DNA of 64,000 nt, taken from Selaginella moellendorffii. Lineage: Eukaryota; Streptophyta; Lycopodiopsida; Selaginellales; Selaginellaceae. Both the position numbers and the translations under genes were made by a program. Numbering within the stretch: position 1 is the stretch's first letter; the number at the start of each line of letters is the position of its first letter. The stretch lies in assembly GCF_000143415.4 (NCBI RefSeq), contig NW_003314279.1:2286401-2350400 (forward strand), read 5' to 3'. Below are positions 35,235-44,902 of this stretch, piece after piece. The notes beneath the pieces are model-generated. The model was not told the DNA's origin, did not search any database, and saw only the letters and a program-made list of their open reading frames with translations.

Positions 35235-36110
35235 AACCAAGCCAACTGCAGTTTTTATTAATTTCCTCACCAGCTAGATTAAAAAAATAAATATTTACTA
35301 TTAAAATTATCACTATATAACTTCACCTTTCATATTTATGAATACATTCCTCAACATAGTAGTTTATCTTTTCTATTTTCAGTAGTTAGAAATGAAAATT
35401 CTAAGTTTTTAGCTCTAACAATACTAAAGATACAAGAACTACATTCAAATTTTTGCCCTTTTGATGCACCAGAGCCAGGCATAGTTAGATATAATAGTAT
35501 CACCCATTTGAAAGAAATTTACCTATTATTTATAGTCTTTTGATCAATAACAATATATCATGAATATATCCTAATCATGAGCATAAAGGAATTATTTATG
35601 GTAATTTGTTATTCTTCCCTTCCTCCAAGTTATAGTTGTATAAATTGCTTAAATTCCCTTAAAACTACTATAAACTCAATTGGTCCCAAATCAATTGGAG
35701 CAAGTATATGTGATATATCAGGATTTTGCTACTTTTAAAATGATATTTTTGAGGTTTGATAGAAATCAAATTTTGATCTAAACCTCATTTTTTATTTTTA
35801 TATAGCTTATTTTAATCTGATTTAATATTTAATTTAGTCAAATCACAATACATGATTGAGCTTCGCATTAGTTCAGCTTGATTGATTTTCTGTTCTTCTT
35901 ATTTCAGAGTTATCATTATAAATAAAATTTAACACTTCCCATTTGTTTTGATAGGATTCATCATTTTCTTAATCGGACATAACTTATATTAAGTGCGTTA
36001 GATTACTAAAGTCTCAAAAATTTCTTGGAAGTGTCACCAAATCATGTCACCACACCTAGTAGACATCACTTGACAGCCTATGTGAGTATCTACGATATCT
36101 ATAAAACACT
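35235..36110. repeat. AT-rich segment, partly duplicated from the 16.3-17.0 kb region
   Basis: 35235-35960 matches 16300-16990 in block order. No gene. The match stops before about 36000, where unrelated sequence intervenes before the PPR pseudogene at 37080. Confidence 0.5.
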
Positions 36111-36965
36111 AATCAATCTGAAAACACTTGAGCAACGTCAGGTAAAAAACAGGTTACAGGTGCAGGCACTTTGAATTGATAGTGCTCAAGCATCTGATCA
36201 AGCTGGCACAAACCTGCAAGAGAGTCAATAAAAAACACAATGAGTTCATTAGGAGACTCCTTACTTGGACCTTGAAAGCACAAGGTCAGAGGCAGCAAAG
36301 AAAGTTTCACATTGAGCACTCACTGATGGGTGTCCTTGGACTGAAGAAACTGCTTTGCAGGAATGTGAAAAAAGAAAGATAAAGTCACATAACGTATCAT
36401 TGTAATCAATGAATCCACTGATGTCTTTGGGGAATGTTAAGAGCAAACAATGGGATTAATAGAACATGCGTGGAACGTCATCCAGATCATTTGGCTTGGG
36501 CTACGTGAATGCTGCCACCAGCAAGCTGATCCAGTGGATGAAGCTGGAGTTTCATTCTCTAGAGCCATATGCTTGCTTGACACTGGAATAAAAGCCTGCT
36601 AAGTACAAGCGTCAGGTCAGATTATAGATAAGGCAAAGCTCAAATAGATTTTCGGCATGCTCGTTGTAAACGTCTACAACCACAAAGCAATGGACACTTC
36701 TATGTTGCTAAGAATAAAGTCCTAGATCCAGCCAGCCAAAGCATGAAATGCACTATAAGCAGCCAGCAAAACCAGGAAGGAGTAAAACTTGGCAGAGAAT
36801 CTGAGACGTTTAGAGGTTGCTTGGAGCAGCGGACTCGGCATATACACTGGTGCCATAGCTTGTTTCCGCCACAGAAAGATATGAACGATAGGGCAAGCTA
36901 GCTTGATTGAAGCACTTGGCTACCAACCTAGTAAATGGAAAAATCCTGATCACCATGCTGGGCAC
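36110..36965. other. GC-richer segment, possible decayed gene, not recognised
   Basis: Minus-strand pieces such as DSLAGLCQLDQMLEHYQFKV (36200 region) and YRSYLSVAETSYGTSVYAES (36840 region) have protein-like composition but stops separate them. No family recognised. It interrupts the duplicated flank-PPR arrangement. Confidence 0.25.
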
Positions 36966-37079
36966 TCTTTCCTCCATCGCAGGCCATAAAAGTGAATTTT
37001 ATTCGTTAAAATTTAGATCTTATGATGTAATTCAAACCGTAAGAAATATATAACCAAAAATCTAAACCATTGAAACAAC

Positions 37080-38150
37080 AAAGGCTTATTCCTCATTAGT
37101 ACTTCACAGTTGTTTACATAGCAAGTACAACTTCTTTAGCTCCACACATATGAACGCTTTTACATAAGAAGATTAACACATTCCCTCGTTGTAGTGAGTC
37201 CAGCAATAGATGGTCCAAAAGAGCCACTGTAAGTATTGGATCCAACTGACCAAAGGGTGTCAGGGATAGTATCCTTAGTGTTTCCGTTACTTGAAAAACG
37301 ATACCTTGTTTCCCTCCAAGCTGCATACTGCCCAATATGGTGTTGAAGGAAATAGCATCCCAAACAAGCATGAGGAAAAACATTGCATTCCAAGACACGT
37401 CTGGCATTTGATGAAAGAAACTGATTCGGAAAACTGAAGATGCTGCTGATAACATTGCATTCCAATATGATAAGGAACACTATCAAGCATCAGTTTCGAC
37501 AGTGACAAATGCCTTGCACCAAAATTTTAGCATTCTAGGATACTTGATCCCTTTCCGGCATAGCATCAAAGGAAAGCTTAGCGGATCCAATTGCCCCGCT
37601 CGGCATAAGAAATTAGCTGAGCATTTGTAAGAAGCACTAGCAGGGGATTTCAAGGATAGCTTGTCCGCCTATGCCCAGCTACTGCTCATCAGATGCCGCA
37701 GACTCTGGCCAAGGACACGAGATCACGCTCCACACAAGATCTGGCTCGGGCATCACTTCAAACATCCCTCGCGCTGAACTTGGCGCCAATATGCCCCCTA
37801 CAAGATTCTTTGAGCATCTATTTTAAGCTCTTTAACATGCCACAATTGGCCACAATGTCTCTGACCAAGGTCGTCCATGACCTTTGTGGATGTCCGTTTT
37901 GGGCATATGCCAAGAACAAGAGATCAAACAAGACCCCTCAAAAACCAAGAGAGCGTCGGCCGCATCTTCCATACATTTATATGAGGAGATTGGAGAGGAA
38001 GACCTGGGAGCCGGGAAGTGTTTGAGACAAGGAAGAACTCGCGAGTGAGTGGACTTGGCCTGTGGAGGACTTGATGGGACGAGCGGCTGCCAAATTCATG
38101 CTTGTTGCTGCTGGAGATACATGGTCTGCTGGGCGACCAGACAATTCACC
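37080..38150 (-). pseudogene. PLS-type PPR pseudogene with deletions
   Basis: Follows the 17080-18970 gene in order but is only about half its length. Recognisable blocks: the terminal LCKSVHMCGAKEVVLAM, SFNTILGSMQL, and at the 5' end the shared GTTTGAGACAAGGAAGAAC and CTTGTTGCTGCTGGAGATAC sequences. Multiple internal deletions and frame breaks. The 5' end overlaps the last PPCS exon, as at 18.9 kb. Confidence 0.8.
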
Positions 38151-39472
38151 AGCGGCAACTCTATGTCGGAGCAGTCACCCTTTTCCAAAACCATCTCTAC
38201 TTTTCTCGTCACAACCACGACCTTGTTCTTCCTCGTTTCGAGCTCGTTGGCGACCACCGCGTGCATGCCATACTTGCAAAGCGACGAGCGTGCTTTCTTG
38301 AGGAGTATGTCCACGTCCGTTTCCAGCTGATACGAGAGAAAACTTTGCTCGATTGAGCTGCTATAGAGAAGAAGAGTAAAGAGGAAATGAAAAACCTTGA
38401 ACGAGACGCAAAAGGCCTCCGGAGCCCAATGCTTTCGTAACAATCCAAGCATCTTTGGAACCGGAGCGAGCTGCATTGTCATCGAGCCGTCATCCGACCA
38501 TCTGGATAGAGAAGATTATTTTTGAGATTTCCACCGAAAACAAAACGAGAGAAGACGAGAAGTTCTTACCATGGAGTTCCAGGGGATGTAGAAGTCGGAG
38601 ACAGCCGCTGCAAAGTAAAACATAGCATGCCTGCCAACTGGTTTCATGGCAGCTCCAACAATCTCTAAAATCTGCCACGAAAAACCGTCATACAAACCAG
38701 AGTTTGCGCGGCACGTTTCTTACTTGGAGGTACTCAAAGAGCGTAGTGAACTTGAGCTTCAAGAGCTTCTTCTGGAGCACCGCCTGTTTTGATTCTTAAG
38801 AACTCAAGAAGAGAAACAAGAACTGAGCTTGCAGAATGATGTCCTGTGACTGCCCGAGTCACAGCATCAAACCATTTTTCTCGTGCTGCGAAGCGGGAGT
38901 TAAACTCTCGAAGAAATAAAAGGCAGATTTCGCTTACCCCGGATTGATCCATCCACAGGCTCGAGACATTCTTGTATGGGATTATCCGGCAGCGAGCGGC
39001 AAAATGGCTGCATAGATCCTCTAAAAAGTATTTCACGAAAGTAGCATCACCATTTGAAAAAGAAAAAAAGAGTGCTGCTTGCCTCCGATGAAGGAAAATC
39101 ACAGCATAGTCACTTGCAAGGAAGTACCTTGCAAAAAAAAAAAAAAAAAATCATAAAAGAAGAATGAGTAGAAAAGAATAACGCACTCTGTGGAGGCTGC
39201 TCCTCGACTCCCCGAGCTGAAATTGTCAATGACCCTAACGCATCGTCGCTCCAAGGGCACGGTCGTGCCCCCGGATGTAACAATGGCAATGCGCGTCGTC
39301 TAGAATCACGCGATTCAGCTCCAAAATACGAGAAATGCTAGATAAGGATAAAACCTGGCCGATGGCCGATGCCGCCTTCCAGATATCCAAGAAGCGATTC
39401 GCTCGCGACCACATCGTCGCGGCATCGGAGAGGCGGGGCCGAATCGAAGAACGATTGAGCTTCTTCCTCCAT
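38096..39472 (-). CDS. phosphopantothenate-cysteine ligase (PPCS), multi-exon
   Basis: PPCS joins 4'-phosphopantothenate and cysteine in coenzyme A synthesis (cytosolic in plants). Signs in order on the minus strand: start [16 protein letters not shown] at 39472; exon 39299-39187 with [20 protein letters not shown] and [12 protein letters not shown]; exon 39127-38938 with [19 protein letters not shown]; an exon with [14 protein letters not shown] near 38735; an exon with [20 protein letters not shown] near 38580-38650; [20 protein letters not shown] near 38430; final exon [12 protein letters not shown] to a TGA at 38096. Introns about 45-70 nt; the junction after the first exon is not settled in phase. 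The key nucleotide- and substrate-binding stretches are present, so it may be functional. It heads a block duplicated at 27.96-28.70 kb. Confidence 0.8.
39129..39150. repeat. poly(A) tract in a PPCS intron
   Basis: About twenty A on the plus strand, which is the polypyrimidine tract before the acceptor of the YFLASDYAV exon on the minus strand. Confidence 0.8.
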
Positions 39473-39540
39473 TATGACCGATGAACCCTAAATTCGATAA
39501 CCCGTTTTATAAAGGTAAAGTTTCGAAAAAGTAGTAAGAA

Positions 39541-40846
39541 TCAAGAGCATGAGTTTGCGAGCAGCACGAGAACAGCTCCATCGCTGGGGCTCGAAAGCAA
39601 AGCTCGTTTCGTCACTCGAGCACAGTTTTTCCAGATTCTATCACCTCTGGAAGAACTTAGCATGGACGTCCAGTCCCACGAGTTGGGAAGAAAAGGCATG
39701 GTGTGCAAGCTCTTCCGATCCCGCTCGCCCCAGCATGTCCACGATGCAGCAGTAGTGTTGCTTCCTCGCCGCCACCCCGTAATCCAGACGCATGGAGTTG
39801 AAGTAGGAGTCACCGACATTGGGCTCGCCAACTTGGCTGCTCGCAATCAGCACCAAAGTGAAGCAGGAATCGTCGGGCATCTCCACTATCGTCATCTCTT
39901 CGAAGGAACCAAACACGTCGCTGGGGCTGCCGGGGCTTGGGCATATGCGGTCAGCATTGCACTGAAGGATTCAACGCTGCGCAGGGGCATCGTTTGGAAC
40001 ACCTTCCTTGCAAGAGAAAGATGCCCGTTTTGGGCATATGCCGAGAGCATGGCGTTCCACGACACCAAGTTCTTGTCTGATTTCCTGAAAGACTCTTCTA
40101 GCCCCGGTAAGATTCCCTTGCAAGGAGTGTGATGTTAGCAGCGTGTTCCAGGTTGATGCCGGTATTTTGTCGAGGATTTTCATGGTTTCGTCCACGCACT
40201 GGGTTAATCCCGTGGCTATGGCGTTCCAACACACGGCAATGCTGCAATTGCGCAAGTGCACGAGACGACATCGTGCTCCGGTCTCCCGTCACGGGCATCT
40301 GGAGTCTTCTCTGGAGCTCTTCCAGCGTGTGAGGAATCTCTCGACTTGCACGGCAATCCTTTCCGGCTACGTCCACTGCGGCCTCCTGAAAGAGTCGGAG
40401 CGCTTCTTTCACGATCAGATGCCGCAGCACGATCTTGTCTCCGTCACAACGCTGCTCGTCGCCTATACCCAAAGCCAACGCCTTGAGGAAGCCAGCTGCC
40501 TCTTTGATTCTCTTCCATACGTAATCATCTCTTCAAAAGTGCTTTCTACATCCGCGAGCTGAGATAAAGCCCCCAGCATCGTCTTCCACGAGACCAAGTT
40601 GCGAGCAGGCATTTTACTAAAGACTACCTTGGCAGAATCAAGATGCCCATCACAGTGCGCTTCATCAAAGTGCCCGTTTTTGCAGCAGGCAACCAGCAAA
40701 AGATCCCAGGTGAACTTGTCCCTCTTGGCCATACCATGGAAGATCTGAGCTGCGTGTTTGATGTTGATACCACATCTACTGTGCATTTCAATTTGCTTGT
40801 TCAGGACGAAAACACTGCTTAAATATGAATTTCTAAAACACTCCAT
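39541..40846 (-). pseudogene. PLS-type PPR pseudogene with an internal inversion
   Basis: Minus-strand repeats: KFTWDLLLVACCKNGHFDEA and NLVSWKTMLGALSQLADV (40846-40530); after the inversion, CWNAIATGLTQ and TWNTLLTSHSLQGNLTGARR (40240-40100); and an E-domain-like end, DDSCFTLVLIASSQVGEPNV, HYCCIVDMLGRAG (39890-39700). Between about 40283 and 40527 the PPR repeats lie on the plus strand instead (GHLESSLELFQRV, TAILSGYVHCGLLKESERFF, LVSVTTLLVAYTQSQRLEEA). The flanks match the uninverted paralogue at 28742-28800. Several further frame changes occur. Nonfunctional as a single protein. Confidence 0.75.
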
Positions 40847-40864
40847 GAGAAAAATTATTAATTA

Positions 40865-41923
40865 CTATTTGATAGAACTGAGTTGGAAGGTCCCTGATTT
40901 TTCTGCAGGAGGGATCCACCCAATTCCATGGTATCTAGCGCTCGTCCATCCCCATTCTACGTTTCCGGCCATCCACACCTCTATCCCGTTCACATAGTCC
41001 ATGACTCCTTGCTTCATGGCAAGCCCATTTGAAATGATCTCATGCTTTGTCTGGGAGAAATCCTTCTCCAAATCCTCCACCATGCTCGCAACCTTGCCGA
41101 TTGCCTCGTTCAAGCCACACTTACAATTGCTGGCGAGAATGGGCACGGCGTTGAGGTAGTTTCCTCTCGCCCACTCCTTCCTGAGAGAGATCAAGTCATT
41201 GTGGAGCGCAATGTGGTGCGTCCCAATCTCCTCAACCTTGCGTATGAGAGGATGATCCAGCACGCCACGCTCCTCCAGCCTAAGTTGCAGTAAGCCATCA
41301 ATCAGAGCAAAGCAAGGAGCCACACCAGATGTGATCTCTCTCAGCCAGAGGTACGTATCCAGGTTGGGAATGATTTGCTTGCGATGCCAGCTCGATTCAA
41401 TCTCAAACATGTCGAGCACCTTGGTCATAGCATCCACGAATCGGCCTGATTCATCCACTATATGGAGGGACAGTTCTTCCAAAACCTCAGCTAACATCTT
41501 CATTTGCCTCAGCAGGTCCGGATTTTTCACTGGAAGCGTGGCCTCGTCAAATCTTCCCTTGAAAACCATCTTGTATGCAGTTGCCACATATCTCATGTCT
41601 GACGAGGAGATCTCCGGGCTATCCAGAATGTCATCTGCAAGAAAGAACCAAGCGAAGAACTTTGCAACCGGAATCATCTTCTCGTATGGAATGCTGGGGT
41701 AAACATAAGCCGCGAGCAATCCAAGCCTGCTTTCTTGAACAAACATAGCTTTCTCGCTTCCAGGTTGCAACTTCAGAAACTCCGCGCACCACGCATCGAT
41801 CTGAGCGTCGGCCTTTGCATCGTACAGCGGATTCAACACTGGAGAGGCAAGGAGTTTACACACTGGTGGAATGGAATAGCTTTTCTCTGCTGCGAAAATG
41901 CTCGCAATGGATGGAAGAGCCAT
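40865..41923 (-). CDS. microbial-type terpene synthase-like protein (MTPSL), 352 residues, intact
   Basis: Intronless, single domain, no plastid transit peptide evident. Class I metal-binding motifs are in place: DDILD at residues 97-101 and NDLISLRKE at 242-250 (NDxxSxxxE), plus the C-terminal W...RY (SARY to residue 331). Length and architecture fit the microbial-type terpene synthase-like family of nonseed plants, which turns farnesyl or geranyl diphosphate into sesqui- or monoterpenes; the product cannot be read from sequence. Start MALPSIASIFAAEKS; the upstream sequence has a TATAAATA at about 41969-41976 (minus strand), about 45 nt from the ATG, a plausible TATA box. It sits between two PPR genes on the same strand and is duplicated as a pseudogene at 29258-30293. 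Confidence 0.92.
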   Translation of the reverse strand: MALPSIASIFAAEKSYSIPPVCKLLASPVLNPLYDAKADAQIDAWCAEFLKLQPGSEKAMFVQESRLGLLAAYVYPSIPYEKMIPVAKFFAWFFLADDILDSPEISSSDMRYVATAYKMVFKGRFDEATLPVKNPDLLRQMKMLAEVLEELSLHIVDESGRFVDAMTKVLDMFEIESSWHRKQIIPNLDTYLWLREITSGVAPCFALIDGLLQLRLEERGVLDHPLIRKVEEIGTHHIALHNDLISLRKEWARGNYLNAVPILASNCKCGLNEAIGKVASMVEDLEKDFSQTKHEIISNGLAMKQGVMDYVNGIEVWMAGNVEWGWTSARYHGIGWIPPAEKSGTFQLSSIK

Positions 41924-41959
41924 GAAGGAAGAGTTCCTAAGTGAATTTTCAACATTGAA

Positions 41960-41985
41960 AGAGGGCCCTTATAAATAAAATTAGA
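41960..41985 (-). promoter_or_regulatory. putative TATA box of the terpene synthase gene
   Basis: The minus strand reads AATTTTATTTATAAGGGCCC about 40-55 nt upstream of the ATG at 41923. The pseudogene copy has TTTTATATATAAGGCCC at the matching place (about 30325-30345). Confidence 0.4.
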
Positions 41986-42035
41986 AGCAAATTCAAACTA
42001 AGTAGTTGAATGGTTGTTGATTTCTGCGAAAAACC

Positions 42036-43133
42036 TTAGGAAACATCCCAGATAGTGTTCACACAATGTGGATTTGTGATTACAAATCTTGTTTTACTGG
42101 CTTTGTTACCAAGTAATTCGTCTGAGAGTGCATTTGCCTTTTCGTGTCTCCCTTCTCTCGCTAGCTCCTGGATCACCGCCTCATAAACCTTGGCATTTGG
42201 CCTGCCTTTCCTCGAGAGCGTCATCTCCCCCCTGATCAATGCCACGTAGATATCGTGGCGAGGAGGCGTGCCACTCTGCTTGATGGCCTCGAGAAGCTCC
42301 AGAGCTGCGCTCATTCTCCCGGTTCTACACAGCCCGTCCATCATCACCCGGTACGCGAACATATCCGCCTTGCAGTTCTCGTTGCGCTCCAGTCTCTCGA
42401 GCATCTTGTGAGCCTCTTCCAGGTCCCCAGTCCCACAGAAGCCACCGATCAAGCTCCTGTACGTGATAGCGTTCGGCTGGACGCCGTTGCCAACCATCTC
42501 CTCCAGCAGCTTGTAAGCCACCGTCGGCTTCCCAGCGCTGCAGAACGCGTCAATGAGAGCGGTGTAAATCACCACGTTGGGCTGGCATTCCCCTTTGGCC
42601 ATTCGCTTGAGAACTCTGTGCGCCTCCACCATTCTTTTGACTTTGCAGAAGCCGTCGACCAGGCTTGTGTACGTATACACGTCCGGAGAGCAGTCACTGG
42701 CAACGATCTCTTCCAGAAGCCTTTCGGCATCATCCACCAGTCCAGCATTACAGTATCCTTCCACTAGTGTCGGGAATGTGACGACGTCGGGGAGGGCTGC
42801 CTGCTTGAGCATGTCATCAAACAACGTGCAAGCCATGTTGATCCTATCCAGCTTACAAAACCCACCAATCAAGCAGCTGTACGTGATAACATCTGGGTTG
42901 CAAAACTTGGCTTTCATTTCTCCAAACAGCCTGTTCACTTCTGGCACCCTTCCTGTCTTGCAAAGGCCGTCAATAAGTGTGTTGTAGGTGTTGATATCTG
43001 GAAGGCACCCTGTTGCTGTCATCTCTTCCATCAACAAAAGTGTGGAGTCTACCCCGTTGGTCATGCAAAAGCCATGGATCAAGCTGTTGTAAGTCACCAT
43101 GTTTGGCTCAATGCCCCAGATTGTCATTCTCAT
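42036..43133 (-). CDS. P-type PPR protein, 365 residues
   Basis: About ten 35-residue P-type repeats, each with the PDxxTYxxLIxGxCKxGxxxxA pattern (INTYNTLIDGLCKTGR, VYTYTSLVDGFCKVKRM, AITYRSLIGGFCGTGDLEEA). P-type PPRs stabilise or help translate organellar RNAs. The first repeat starts only about eight residues after the first Met and there is no targeting peptide. Upstream lies gag-like sequence, so the 5' end of the gene is probably missing. Compared with the 31.5 kb copy, part of the ninth repeat (around LCQGKELGKALEVLE) is deleted in frame. The frame is open to the stop at 42036, but it may be a truncated relic. Confidence 0.75.
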   Translation of the reverse strand: MRMTIWGIEPNMVTYNSLIHGFCMTNGVDSTLLLMEEMTATGCLPDINTYNTLIDGLCKTGRVPEVNRLFGEMKAKFCNPDVITYSCLIGGFCKLDRINMACTLFDDMLKQAALPDVVTFPTLVEGYCNAGLVDDAERLLEEIVASDCSPDVYTYTSLVDGFCKVKRMVEAHRVLKRMAKGECQPNVVIYTALIDAFCSAGKPTVAYKLLEEMVGNGVQPNAITYRSLIGGFCGTGDLEEAHKMLERLERNENCKADMFAYRVMMDGLCRTGRMSAALELLEAIKQSGTPPRHDIYVALIRGEMTLSRKGRPNAKVYEAVIQELAREGRHEKANALSDELLGNKASKTRFVITNPHCVNTIWDVS

Positions 43134-43139
43134 GATAAT

Positions 43140-43560
43140 CTATGGAGGATGAAGTTAAGGTTCTGTTGTTTGCAAGTGGTTGTTGTTGAACTCACTGTGG
43201 TCACTAAAGCCAAAGTTTTAGATGGAGTTCCAACATTTTGCAATGTTGTGTGTATTAACTTTATATTCCTCACACCACTAGTGATGCCACCAAGTTTCAA
43301 TCTACGTCATAAGAGATTGTAGCTCCTCCACAAGCTTCTCTTGCTATTGAGTCTGCTGTTGCAAAAGTACTCAATGCTCCTTAAACTCATTGATTGCCAA
43401 CTCAATCACTATAAGCATCTTGTTTTTAACAACATGTGGTAGCTTGGGAATGGCACACATTTGGGCCTAGAAGCCTGGTTAAGAGTGGATGTCATGGTGC
43501 ATGCCAAGCTCAAAGAGCATGTCCTTTAATGCATAGCTAAATATTAGTTTGTAAGTTTCA
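43140..43560 (-). pseudogene. gag-like remnant, second copy
   Basis: Counterpart of 31560-32000 (shared TTTGCAAGTGGTTGTTGTTG, CTCACTGTGGTCACTAAAGC and TTGGGCCTAGAAGCCTGG-like blocks), with more stops. The match ends at about 43560, where unrelated repeat sequence begins. Confidence 0.5.
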
Positions 43561-43659
43561 TGTTGTGTTAGCGCACCTAAATTTGGAGTTGAACTCCAAG
43601 CCTATTGCACTACAAAATGAGGGTCTGGTACAATCTTACGAGCACCAACTCCCCGTATC

Positions 43660-43960
43660 TAGCACTTGCATGCAAAATGGTGTCAAATGGTGTCTGGCAT
43701 AATTTTAGCATACTGGTGGCCTAACGCAAGGAAGAGTGTACCCCACCAACTAGAGCAGCGTGGAGCTTGGGCTTAAACCCAAGCCGAATGCAGAACAAGG
43801 AGCGATACAGTCCAGTGGGAGCCAAAAAATATCTCAAGTGGTCGGACATGCATTTCAACCACTATCCTTACTGGAACCCTCTATAGCCCCCCCCCCCTTG
43901 CTTTCACCCCAAGCCTCCTTTAGTACTAGGAGTTAGTCTTTGGGATAAGTTAAAAATTTA
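43660..43960 (+). repeat. LTR-family block shared with 57850-58160
   Basis: Shared sequence: ATACTGGTGGCCTAACG, GGGCTTAAACCCAAGCCG (GGGCTTAGACCCAAGCCG there), a C run, CCAAGCCTCC and TAGTACTAGGAGTTAGTCT. It is probably the distal part of the TGTGAGACAC LTR family. Confidence 0.65.
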
Positions 43961-44902
43961 CTAAATATGGAATGTCCTTAGATTGCGAATTTGAACACAA
44001 GACGAACACCATTGTGTATAGGCCAATCTCTACAATCCGTAGATATGCAAAATGAGTGAATCTAGACACTTTCCATAAATAGCATTTGGGACCGAAATGA
44101 GACTAACACAAAGGGTATAATAGCGAGGGTGTTTGGCAAACACGGTAAGCTATCATCTAGTGATATTGAGGGACTAGTCTCAATATGCGAGGGTTCTTGC
44201 TAAGACAAAACAAAAGAGAACTAACAAGCCATGCCAAGTATGTTTGGCTAAATAGAAACTTAAGAATTCCTTCCTTATGCTCATCCGGCCAAGCACAAAT
44301 GCTAAGTCCAATTTATTAACATTTGGACAAGAGGGGCTAATAAAGGGAATCAGCAGTACCAACCTCCTGCCATCGTGGCAGTAAAGAAAGAGTGTCTATA
44401 AGGACTGACCGATAAATATCTTTCGATACCTGAAGTCATATTCGCGACACTCTTCCCCCCTTGGGGAAGATCAACGTCCTTGTCGATGCATACCCAAGTC
44501 TAGCAAACCGTCAAGGAAACAATTGCGAAAGTTAATGGAAAGCACACTATATGGGAAACACACTGACTTAAATGAGTTATGGAACGACTTCTCCTCTACA
44601 TCCAAAGATGTTAAGACTCAGACACCCTCCAGCCGTCACCGACAAGGAAATGACTAATGGAGTTAGCCACCTTTGCTGCTTTGAGTACCACTCGACTTAC
44701 AAAGGAATGATACATCCCTACCCACAAAGACATAAGGAGTAGGCTGTAAGCCACAAATTTTTCCTTTTCAATTTACCAGCTTACTTTGTCTATCTGTCCA
44801 ACACTGCCTTGACTTTTGCTAAGTTCTCTAAGTTGCCTTCGACTCGGTCCCACCCGATGAACTCTTTGTCATTTTGGTCGTGTTTTTGGGGATCCTTTAG
44901 GA
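43961..44902 (-). repeat. LTR-derived pieces in reverse orientation
   Basis: 44750-44902 is the reverse complement of LTR sequence seen at 48840-48960 and 47760-47810 (minus strand: CTAAAGGATCCCCAAAAAC, GGTGGGACCGAGTCGAAG). It ends abruptly at the broken RT frame at 44903. 43961-44740 holds no gene I recognise. Confidence 0.55.

Noticed and set aside
34964-35277. ORFs of YIYIYTYIY type
   Set aside because: Translation of an AT microsatellite.
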